Assembly (NCBI GenBank): GCA_032250735.1 | Contig: JAVVEP010000001.1 | Coordinates: 62,001 to 126,000, forward strand | Length of the DNA: 64,000 nt | Source: Gammaproteobacteria bacterium | GTDB taxonomy: Bacteria > Pseudomonadota > Gammaproteobacteria > SZUA-152 | Reading direction: 5' to 3' | In this document: positions 57,419 through 64,000 of the stretch, in pieces | Layout: the number at the start of each line of letters is the position of its first letter | How positions within the stretch are numbered: position 1 is the stretch's first letter | Notes under the pieces: generated by a model | What the model saw: the letters and a program-made list of their open reading frames with translations, nothing else | What the model was told of the DNA's origin: nothing | Databases searched by the model: none | Program-made: the position numbers and the translations under genes

Positions 57419-57907
57419 TTACATCACGCCGTGTGATTGTGCGGCCATAAAGAACAGCATCGGCACGGACAGCAGGGTGTTGGTGCGGGAGGCCAGAAAG
57501 GCGGTGCGTTTGGCCTTGGCGATCTCGTCGGCGCTGGCCTCGACCATGCCCAGAATCCTTTTCTGATTGGGCCAGATGATACCCCAGACGTTCAACAGCA
57601 TGATGGTGCCCAGCCAGGCGCCGATACCGATGTTGACGAAACCACTCTGCAGGGTGAAGGCGGAGACGAGATTGGGGCCTAACAGGCCGGCGCCGGCAAG
57701 CCAGGTGACCAGGGCTGACCAGCGGAACCACAGCAGGGCGCGGGGGGCGATATATTTGCCGATGGCGGCAGGGCCGGGGCCGTCTTTATCGGCCAGGGCG
57801 GCGCCCATGGCGGGGACTTGCACGAAGTTGAAATAATACAACAGGCCAATCCAGGTGATACCTGCCATGAAGTGAATCCAGCGTTCAACAAATTGTACGT
57901 ATTCCAT
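57419..57907 (-). CDS. PuuD/urate-hydroxylase-like membrane protein
   Basis: A 162-aa protein with four membrane helices (VERWIHFMAGITWIGLLYYFNFVQVPAM; ALLWFRWSALVTWLAGAGLL; IGAWLGTIMLLNVWGIIWPNQ; last helix LSVPMLFFMAAQS). It matches the membrane half of PuuD-type urate hydroxylase (COG3748), but the cytochrome domain of PuuD is absent. A His in IHFMAGITW could bind haem. In other sulfur oxidisers such stand-alone proteins have no known role. Confidence 0.8.
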   Translation of the reverse strand: MEYVQFVERWIHFMAGITWIGLLYYFNFVQVPAMGAALADKDGPGPAAIGKYIAPRALLWFRWSALVTWLAGAGLLGPNLVSAFTLQSGFVNIGIGAWLGTIMLLNVWGIIWPNQKRILGMVEASADEIAKAKRTAFLASRTNTLLSVPMLFFMAAQSHGVM

Positions 57908-57978
57908 TATTTTTACCTTTTTATCGAGATTAACGTTTGTCGAAATAGTAGAGGGTGGTTCTGCATAGCCACCGGGCC

Positions 57979-58077
57979 TTAGCTGCCAGACAGGCTCCTG
58001 GCGACAAAGACCAGGATGACGGTCAGTACGAAACCGGAAATGAGGGTGCCAAGGATGGAGTCGAGGGGGTTTTTCAT
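57979..58077 (-). CDS. 32-aa single-span membrane protein
   Basis: A frame MKNPLDSILGTLISGFVLTV followed by ILVFVARSLSGS; AAAGGA stands at good spacing before the ATG. One hydrophobic helix is flanked by a short polar start and a basic residue, a pattern fitting a small membrane subunit. It lies 71 bases upstream of the PuuD-like gene in the same direction, so the pair may form one complex. Confidence 0.65.
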   Translation of the reverse strand: MKNPLDSILGTLISGFVLTVILVFVARSLSGS

Positions 58078-58165
58078 TTGCTAGTTCCTTTCTTTTTTCA
58101 GGGGTAAATACTTGAGTTTTTTAGTTGGAGATAGCCTAGAGCAAAGCCTGTTTGAATGCAATATT

Positions 58166-58196
58166 CCTGAATCCGCGGTTAAGCCAGGGATTCAGG
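58166..58196. repeat. Second copy of the AATCCGCGG palindrome
   Basis: CCTGAATCCGCGGTTAAGCC then AGGGATTCAGG. Same repeat as at 30173-30201, opposite orientation. The 58078-58394 gap otherwise holds a promoter region and the terminator below. Confidence 0.65.
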
Positions 58197-58320
58197 ATAT
58201 TATAAACTACTTATCTTCGCGGACCAGCCGGTTAGCGTGGACAGTATCGACGTGATTGGCGGCGGATGAACGGCTGACGGTGGCGACACCGGGTGGTGGG
58301 GGATGGCGCGCGGCAGGGAC

Positions 58321-58365
58321 AAAAAAGGGAGGGTGACAGCCTGGCGGCCATCACCCTCCCTTTTT
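58321..58365. terminator. Terminator of the rhodanese gene
   Basis: AAAAAAGGGAGGGTGA ... TCACCCTCCCTTTTT, bidirectional, 30 bases past the rhodanese stop. Confidence 0.88.
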
Positions 58366-58394
58366 ACTTTGCTGATAAAGGAAAAAAGCGGGAT

Positions 58395-59111
58395 TTATTG
58401 CGGCATATACACGGTCAGGCCCAGAGACTGCCAGGCCTGCATGCCACCGCGGTAGTAGTGGATTTTTTCGGGTGGATAGCCGAGTGATAGTAGGTTATGG
58501 ATGGCCGTGGGGGACTGGCCACACCACATGCCGTTGCAGTACAGCATGACCTCCTGCGCGTGTGAAAAATCCCAGGGGCTGTTGGCGGCACTGCTGGCAC
58601 CGCTGAACAGGCCCTTGATGCTGTCCAGAAAGGAGCCGCCACCGGCCGCTTTCTTCTTCACATCCAGCTTGACCAGTATCTCCGCCAGGGCCTCGGCCGA
58701 TTTTTCCGGATTGAATTCGGTAAAGGGGATATTGATCGAGCCGGGGATGGTGCCCTTTTGAAACCAGGAGGGCGTGCGGGCATCTATCAGCAGGCCTGTG
58801 CCGGCCTCCAGTTTCTTGTCAATGAACTCCAGTAGCTCCAGTTCGCCAACGGTTTCCACGCCTGGCGCCACCCGCAGTGGCTGGATGCAGAAGGGCGGGC
58901 ACTTGCGCGATGTCTTGGTGAAACCGCCGGTGAGCACATTGTCCGGATCCTGTATGCGCTGGATCGTGATCAGGTCGCTGCCCTGGTGAACGGCCACGGA
59001 GTCGATATCCTGGGTGATCTTGACATCCAGTGCCAGGGTGCTGGTGCTGGCCATGCCCATCATCAGGGCCACTGAGCAGCCCAACAGGGTGTGATGGTAT
59101 CTATGTTTCAT
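58395..59111 (-). CDS. Periplasmic rhodanese-like protein
   Basis: A 238-aa exported protein with signal peptide (LLGCSVALMMGMASTSTLA). The rhodanese domain covers about residues 90-235: LLIDARTPSWFQKGTIPGSINIPFTEF and the active-site loop MLYCNGMWCGQSPTAIHNLL (catalytic Cys in YCNGMWC), then YYRGGMQAWQSLGL. It probably transfers sulfane sulfur in the periplasm. The frame opens at 59162 but AAGGA supports the Met at 59111. It follows a secreted protein of unknown function. Confidence 0.88.
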   Translation of the reverse strand: MKHRYHHTLLGCSVALMMGMASTSTLALDVKITQDIDSVAVHQGSDLITIQRIQDPDNVLTGGFTKTSRKCPPFCIQPLRVAPGVETVGELELLEFIDKKLEAGTGLLIDARTPSWFQKGTIPGSINIPFTEFNPEKSAEALAEILVKLDVKKKAAGGGSFLDSIKGLFSGASSAANSPWDFSHAQEVMLYCNGMWCGQSPTAIHNLLSLGYPPEKIHYYRGGMQAWQSLGLTVYMPQ

Positions 59112-59158
59112 AAGATTTTCCTTGCAGGGTGTTGAGAATGAAATAGCGTCATGGGCGT

Positions 59159-59626
59159 TCACTTTTTGAAGTAGAGGTCCATTACTCTTTTTTGCACATG
59201 TGAAAGCCGTTGGTCCGGGGTCGAGGTGGCTGCGCGGTAGTCATCAAAGATGCGGGCCTGATCCTCCAGACTGAGTTTTTCGTAAAATTTATAGGTGGAG
59301 GGCTTTTTGTCTTTTATCAGCGCCGCCATTTTTTCCAGCGCCTGATAGTAGGCGTCATCGTGCTGATCGGTGGTCACAATGCTGGAAGAGGACGCCGCTT
59401 CGGCAGACAGTGCATCCAGATAATTGCTGCCCACTGCCGGGGTAGCGGTGGTTTTGTTGCCGCTGTTACTGGATTCGGCCTCTAGCGAGCGAAGGTAATC
59501 GTCGTCGGCCGCAAAGCCCGGGAAGCTAACGGTAACTAGCAGGCACAGCAGGGGTGCTGACAGGCCGGATAGGTGAAGCTGCGCAAGGGGATGCTCGCAG
59601 GTCTTTTTCGGGGCGGCATTATTCAA
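59159..59626 (-). CDS. Exported protein of unknown function, upstream of the rhodanese
   Basis: About 155 aa if started at the TTG at 59626, which has AGGGA upstream and leads straight into a signal peptide (SAPLLCLLVTVSFPGFA-ADDD). The mature part begins DDDYLRSLEAESSNSGN, has a Ser/Ala/Thr-rich middle and a final helical region (YYQALEKMAALIKDKKPSTYKFYEKLSLEDQARIFDDYR). The frame opens as far as 59842, but that stretch is not protein-like. The stop is 47 bases before the rhodanese gene, likely one operon. No family is recognised; start is uncertain. Confidence 0.65.
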   Translation of the reverse strand: MNNAAPKKTCEHPLAQLHLSGLSAPLLCLLVTVSFPGFAADDDYLRSLEAESSNSGNKTTATPAVGSNYLDALSAEAASSSSIVTTDQHDDAYYQALEKMAALIKDKKPSTYKFYEKLSLEDQARIFDDYRAATSTPDQRLSHVQKRVMDLYFKK

Positions 59627-59855
59627 CGTGTAGATCCCTGACGATCGAGTTTGATGGTGCGAAACAGGTTTTGATGGTGCGAAATAAGTACAGATGGTTG
59701 TATGTATCGTCAGGGATGCGAAAAACCTTAGTGATAATAACCATGAATGGGCGCGTCGGGGCTGGGCTGACGGGGCGGTAATGACGATCTGGCGGAGGAT
59801 GGTGCCCGCAATGTGTGTGGATAATGCCCAGTGTTTTTCCACGGTTCGTTGCGGG

Positions 59856-60932
59856 CTACAGTCTCTCCACCCGGTTACCGCCGGCCCGTTTGGCGGTGTA
59901 CATGGCCATATCCGCCCGTTTGATCAGGCTGGTGACATCCTCGCCGGGGTGATATTCCACAACGCCGTAGCTGGCGGAAGGCAGCGGCGCGGTGTTCAGG
60001 GTCTCGTGGGAAAACAGGCTGCGTAGATTTTCGGCCAGTCGGGTGGCCTTTGCCTGATCGGTGTTGGGACACAGGATCATAAATTCTTCCCCGCCCCAGC
60101 GGAAAACGGTATCGGTTTTGCGCGCATTTTCGGTGAGCAGGTGTGCATATTTCACCAGGATGTCATCGCCCGCGGCATGGCCTCGCTCATCATTGATGGC
60201 CTTGAAGCCATCAATGTCGAGAAAGATCACGGAAAACGGCGTGTTGTAGCGTTGCTGGTTGTTGATGGCGGCAGACAGCAGTTCAAAGGATTTGGCGCGA
60301 TTGTAGACATTGGTCAGGGGGTCGGTGACGGACCTGGACTCCAGTGCCGCATGCGAGTCCTCGAGTTCGCTGAGCGTGGTCTGTAGCCGGTTAAAAATCG
60401 CCGCGCGGCTGGATTCGTAGTAGCAAAGGAACAGCACGATCACAATGGTGCTGGCGACCAGGTTGGTAAAGCCCAGTTCGGTGATTTTCGAGCCTACTAA
60501 CAGGTAGTAGTAGCTGAATACGCCGCCGCAAAACAGCAGCGCCAGGAGCAGCCCGATATTTTTCCCATAGATCAGGAAGGCGGCGATGATGAAGCAATAG
60601 ACCCACACAAAGGCGGCGCTCTCCGCCTTGGAGACGAGGAAGAACAGGGCGAGGATCGTAAACAGCATGCCGATGAACAGGGCCGATGCCCGGGCGATGT
60701 TGCGGTGGCGTTTCAGGTGCCAGAGGATGTAGGTCGAGAACACCGCAAAGCTGAAGTCGATGGCCGCCAGCGGGTAGTGGTGATTGATGAAAATGTTGAA
60801 AAAGGTAAAAAAGCCCAGGGCGAAAATGGCGACGATCAGGAAATAGCCGATAAAAACGGCCGAGTGGAAGGCTTGCACATCGTGGCCCTCGTCGAGTTCA
60901 CCAATGAGAAATTTCCTGAGTCGTCCTGACAT
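59856..60932 (-). CDS. Membrane-bound diguanylate cyclase
   Basis: A 358-aa protein with about six membrane helices (residues 25-195) and a C-terminal GGDEF domain with active site RWGGEEFMIL. The start LFLDIDGFKAINDERGHAAGDD is intact, so it should make cyclic di-GMP. No RxxD inhibitory site is obvious upstream of GGEEF. The helical sensor domain resembles 5TM/7TM receptors without a recognised ligand. It is divergent from the amidotransferase gene. Confidence 0.93.
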   Translation of the reverse strand: MSGRLRKFLIGELDEGHDVQAFHSAVFIGYFLIVAIFALGFFTFFNIFINHHYPLAAIDFSFAVFSTYILWHLKRHRNIARASALFIGMLFTILALFFLVSKAESAAFVWVYCFIIAAFLIYGKNIGLLLALLFCGGVFSYYYLLVGSKITELGFTNLVASTIVIVLFLCYYESSRAAIFNRLQTTLSELEDSHAALESRSVTDPLTNVYNRAKSFELLSAAINNQQRYNTPFSVIFLDIDGFKAINDERGHAAGDDILVKYAHLLTENARKTDTVFRWGGEEFMILCPNTDQAKATRLAENLRSLFSHETLNTAPLPSASYGVVEYHPGEDVTSLIKRADMAMYTAKRAGGNRVERL

Positions 60933-61170
60933 ATGCGATCGTCCTGTCTTATGCTTATTGTTGTTATGTAAACGAAATAACCCCTGTTCGCCATGCCCAT
61001 GAGGCTCCGCTGAGGGAATTGGTTGCCTGATGCGTGCGAGTATGGGGACAGCAGAAGTGGCTGTCTAATAATTGTGTGGACCATTTTTATATCGTCTTTT
61101 TATGGCGTCTTTCACGCTAGAATGGCAGCCAGGTTTTTCCTTCGGCAACTCACTAACAGGGCTCTGATCT

Positions 61171-63000
61171 ATGTGCGGTATTTGCGGCGAATTACGCTTT
61201 GACGGTAGTGCCCCGGAGGCGGCGACCCTGTCGCGGATGAACGAAAAGCTGGCGCGACGGGGTCCCGATGATGAGGGCGTCTACATCAGCGGGCCGCTGG
61301 GTTTCGGGCATCGTCGCCTGTCGGTGATCGACCTTTCGAGCCGTTCCCATCAGCCGATGGTGGATGAGGCGCTGGGTCTGTCACTGGTGTTTAACGGGGC
61401 GATTTACAATTACCGGGCCCTGCGCGACGAGTTGATCGAGGCCGGCTATGCCTTTTTCTCCGAGGGCGACACCGAGGTTATCATCAAGGCCTTTCATCGC
61501 TGGGGCGAGGCGTGCGTGGAGCGCCTGCACGGCATGTTTGCCTTCGCGATCTGGAGCGAGCAACGCCAGCAGCTGTTTCTGGCGCGGGATCGTCTGGGCA
61601 TCAAGCCGCTGTATTACTGTTTGCCGGGGGATTCATCGGGCGGCGAGCCGTCCGCAAAAGTCGGCTTTCGTTTTGCCTCCAATATACAGGCTCTGCTGGC
61701 GGCGGGTGGAGTGGATACCGACATCAATCCGGTGGGCCTGCATCATCAGCTGACCCTGCATGCGGTGATCCCTGCGCCGCACACCATCCTCCAGGGGGTC
61801 TCCAAACTGGCCCCCGGTCACAGCCTGCTGATCGGGGCGGATGCGGCGCAGCAAAAGATCGAGCCCCGCCAATACTGGCAGCTGTCCGCCACGCGCCCGG
61901 CCGAACCCCGGCACGAGATCGAGTGGACCCAGCTGATCCACGATGCCCTGCGCAAGGCGGTGGAGCGGCGGTTGTCGGTGGCGGATGTGCCGGTAGGTGT
62001 GCTGCTCTCCGGCGGGCTCGATTCCAGTCTGCTGGTGGGGCTGCTGGCCGAGGCGGGGGTGAAGGATCTGCGCACCTTCTCCATCGGCTTCGAGGATATC
62101 GGCAGCGAGGCGGGCAGCGAGTTTGAGTATTCGGACGCGGTGGCCGAGCGTTTCGATACCCGGCACCGCAAAATTCACATTCCCAATGCCGAGGTGTTGC
62201 CGCATCTGCCGGATGCCATACGCAACATGGCCGAGCCGATGGTGGGACAGGACGCGGTGGCCTTTTACCTGCTGGCCGAGCAGGTCGCCAAAGAGGTGAA
62301 GGTGGTGCAGAGCGGCCAGGGGGCCGATGAGGTATTCGGTGGTTATTTCTGGTATCCGCAGATGGATGCCGACACCGGCACCGACCTGGAGCGCTTCCGG
62401 CGGCACTATTTTGACCGCCCGCACAGCGAGTTTCTTGATAGCGTGACGCCGCGCTATCGGGGGGAAGACCACACCTCCCGGCTGGTGCACGAGCGCCTCG
62501 CGCTGGGCGGGGCCGACACCTTTCTCGACCGCGTGCTGCGTTTCGATGTCACCACGCTGATCGTGGATGATCCGGTGAAACGGGTGGATAACATGACCAT
62601 GGCCTGGGGGCTGGAGGCCCGGGTGCCGTTCCTGGATCACGAGCTGGTGGAGCTGGCGATGCAGGTGCCGCCCGAGCTGAAACTCAAGTCCGGTGGCAAA
62701 CACCTGCTCAAATCCATCGCCCGCGGGCTGATCCCCGATGCAGTGATCGATCGTCCCAAGGGCTACTTTCCCATGCCGGCGCTGAAATATGTGCGCGGCG
62801 ATTTTCTGCGCTTCATGTCCGAGGTGCTCAATTCCGAGGCCTGCCGGCAGCGGGAGCTGTTCAACCGGGATTACATCGACAAACTGTTGGCCGAACCGGA
62901 CCGCTACTTCACCAAATTGCAGGGCAGCAAGCTATGGCACATGGCGCTGCTGGAACTGTGGCTGCAGCTGAATGTCGATACGGTGACCGGTGGCAGCTAA
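61171..63000 (+). CDS. Glutamine-dependent amidotransferase, asparagine synthase family (AsnO-like)
   Basis: A 609-aa protein. N-terminal Ntn glutaminase starts MCGICGELRFDG with nucleophile Cys2, then the asparagine synthase domain from about residue 235 with the PP-loop LLSGGLDSSLLVGLL. The similarity to MCGICGELRFDG-type starts suggests the amidotransferase that makes the osmolyte N-acetylglutaminylglutamine amide. That system normally has an acetyltransferase next to it, absent here, so asparagine synthase is the alternative. Confidence 0.85.
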   Translation: MCGICGELRFDGSAPEAATLSRMNEKLARRGPDDEGVYISGPLGFGHRRLSVIDLSSRSHQPMVDEALGLSLVFNGAIYNYRALRDELIEAGYAFFSEGDTEVIIKAFHRWGEACVERLHGMFAFAIWSEQRQQLFLARDRLGIKPLYYCLPGDSSGGEPSAKVGFRFASNIQALLAAGGVDTDINPVGLHHQLTLHAVIPAPHTILQGVSKLAPGHSLLIGADAAQQKIEPRQYWQLSATRPAEPRHEIEWTQLIHDALRKAVERRLSVADVPVGVLLSGGLDSSLLVGLLAEAGVKDLRTFSIGFEDIGSEAGSEFEYSDAVAERFDTRHRKIHIPNAEVLPHLPDAIRNMAEPMVGQDAVAFYLLAEQVAKEVKVVQSGQGADEVFGGYFWYPQMDADTGTDLERFRRHYFDRPHSEFLDSVTPRYRGEDHTSRLVHERLALGGADTFLDRVLRFDVTTLIVDDPVKRVDNMTMAWGLEARVPFLDHELVELAMQVPPELKLKSGGKHLLKSIARGLIPDAVIDRPKGYFPMPALKYVRGDFLRFMSEVLNSEACRQRELFNRDYIDKLLAEPDRYFTKLQGSKLWHMALLELWLQLNVDTVTGGS

Positions 63001-63120
63001 TACCATACTTTATTGCTCAGGAATTATGGGTTACACTTTAGATCTGGTTTAATTGCCCCATATCGGGGACAGCAGCATCAATATCTTTTTATGACATTCA
63101 GCAGTGAGGTGATGAACGCA

Positions 63121-63459
63121 ATGGACGTATTGGAACGTATCAAAGAGCAGGTGGAGAGCCACCCGGTAGTGATTTACATGAAGGGCACGCCCCAGTTGCC
63201 GCAGTGTGGCTTCTCCTCGCGCACCGCCCAGGCGCTGCAGGCCTGCGAGCAGGAGTTCGCCTACGTGAACGTGCTGGCGGATCCGGAGATTTTTGAGAAT
63301 CTGCCGCGTTATGCCGACTGGCCGACCTTCCCGCAGGTGTATGTGGGCGGTGAACTGATTGGCGGTTGTGATATCACCCTGGAGCTGTTTCAGCAGGGTG
63401 AGCTGAAAAGGATGGTGACCGAGGCAAATGCCGCGGCGGCCAAGTCGGCCGAGGGTTAA
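63121..63459 (+). CDS. grxD: Monothiol glutaredoxin Grx4 type
   Basis: A 112-aa monothiol glutaredoxin. The active site is CGFS (LPQCGFSSRTAQAL); WPTFPQVYVGGELIGGCDI is the glutathione-binding region. It carries or transfers Fe-S clusters. The frame opens at 63013, but GAGGTG and the family start support the Met at 63121. Followed at once by a terminator. Confidence 0.95.
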   Translation: MDVLERIKEQVESHPVVIYMKGTPQLPQCGFSSRTAQALQACEQEFAYVNVLADPEIFENLPRYADWPTFPQVYVGGELIGGCDITLELFQQGELKRMVTEANAAAAKSAEG

Positions 63460-63501
63460 TCCACCAACCGGCGTCTGCGGGCGAGTGTGAAAATCGTGGT
63501 A

Positions 63502-63533
63502 CAAAAAAAGCGGCCGTGATGGCCGCTTTTTTA
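63502..63533. terminator. Bidirectional terminator between grxD and rnt
   Basis: AAAAAAAGCGGCCG ... CGGCCGCTTTTTT hairpin with A and T tracts. Confidence 0.88.
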
Positions 63534-63610
63534 TTGTTTGGGATTTTCGGTCGTCCAGGCCGACCTCATCCCTTCATGCATGGCGCCGGAGGCCCGCGAC
63601 GACGCGAGCA

Positions 63611-64000
63611 TCAAAAGGGACTGCCTCCTAGCGTCTTCCAGCGGTTGACGATGATGCAAAACAGTTCGGCGGTCTTTTCCGTGTCGTAGACGGCGGAGTG
63701 GGCCGCATTGCTGTCCCATTCGATGCCGGCTGCGGCGATGGCCCGGGCCAGCACGGTCTGGCCATAGGCCAGCCCCCCGAGGGTGGCGGTATCGAAGGTG
63801 CTGAACTGGTGGAAGGGATTGTGCTTGATGCCGGTGCGCGCCACGGCGGCCTTGACGAAGGCGAGGTCAAAGGACGGATTGTGGCCGACCAGGATGGCGC
63901 GGGAACAATTGCTGCCCTTGAGGATATTGCGAATGGGCTCAAAGATCTTTTTCAGCGCCCGGCCCTCGGGCTCGGCAATGCGCAGTGGGTGGTGCGGGTC
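63611..64000 (-). CDS. rnt: Ribonuclease T, 5' part beyond the window
   Basis: The minus-strand frame is open from the window end. Translation begins [20 protein letters not shown] and continues with the DEDDh motif Exo [13 protein letters not shown], then [24 protein letters not shown] and the Exo III His/Asp in [15 protein letters not shown]. This is the C-terminal two-thirds of RNase T, the 3' exonuclease that trims tRNA and other stable RNA ends. The first 75 or so residues, with the initial acidic motif, lie outside. Confidence 0.93.
   Translation of the reverse strand, partial: DPHHPLRIAEPEGRALKKIFEPIRNILKGSNCSRAILVGHNPSFDLAFVKAAVARTGIKHNPFHQFSTFDTATLGGLAYGQTVLARAIAAAGIEWDSNAAHSAVYDTEKTAELFCIIVNRWKTLGGSPF

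Overview
The window looks like chromosome of a chemolithoautotrophic, sulfur-oxidising gammaproteobacterium. The main grounds are a form I RuBisCO operon and a form II RuBisCO operon side by side, each with its own CbbQ/CbbO activase pair; a SoxB thiosulfohydrolase; a rhodanese-like secreted protein; a diheme c4-type cytochrome; and a housekeeping order (pcm, tolC, waaA, lpxL) typical of Gram-negative gammaproteobacteria. Base composition is moderately GC-rich and fairly uniform. I cannot name the genus from sequence alone. No rRNA, tRNA, CRISPR array, prophage or complete insertion sequence was seen.

Layout. 1-6.7 kb: a cut-off radical SAM gene, then a minus-strand envelope block (pcm, tolC, and an overlapping operon lpxL-waaA-dsbB-dsbA-like). 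7-14.5 kb: a TPP riboswitch and thiC, a DUF302 protein, a ChaN-type lipoprotein, a cyclic-nucleotide-binding protein, ppnP, an NlpC/P60 lipoprotein, MgtC and MscS membrane proteins. 14.5-21 kb: redox and stress genes (an unusual hydrolase-like/TlpA fusion, two cold-shock proteins, an HDOD protein, glutaredoxin, GAF protein, a second TlpA). 21-29 kb: topA, dodecin, an FHA protein, a secreted MopE-like metal-binding protein, soxB and small proteins. 29.2-41.6 kb: the carbon-fixation region cbbR (divergent), cbbL, cbbS, a 103-aa gene, cbbQ1, cbbO1, a 138-aa gene, cbbM, cbbQ2, cbbO2. 41.6-49.4 kb: a phosphatase, a DUF2231 membrane protein, a c-type cytochrome, DUF302, a CopZ-like chaperone, a copper P-type ATPase with an overlapping 26-codon membrane microprotein, a decayed gene and a PAS/PAS histidine kinase. 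49.6-64 kb: ilvD, an SH3 protein, cytochrome c4, an iron-type ABC ATPase, argF, argD, a PuuD-like membrane protein, rhodanese, GGDEF, a glutamine-dependent amidotransferase, grxD and the 3' part of rnt.

How the genes work together. CbbR lies divergent from cbbL. A near-identical palindrome occurs upstream of both cbbL and cbbM, which suggests one regulator controls both RuBisCO forms. Strong hairpins inside both operons probably set the ratio of RuBisCO to activase. SoxB and the rhodanese-like protein fit periplasmic sulfur chemistry that would power this fixation, with c-type cytochromes as electron carriers. Several thiol-redox genes (DsbA/DsbB-like, two TlpA-like, two glutaredoxins) maintain envelope and cytosolic disulfides.

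The most unusual non-coding feature is a 274-bp element at 57078-57351 with perfect 28-bp terminal inverted repeats and two internal hairpins, predicted to fold as a three-way junction. Several short palindromic repeat families are scattered elsewhere. The best candidates for new biology are the two uncharacterised small genes inside the cbb region, the copA-coupled microprotein, and the foldback element.
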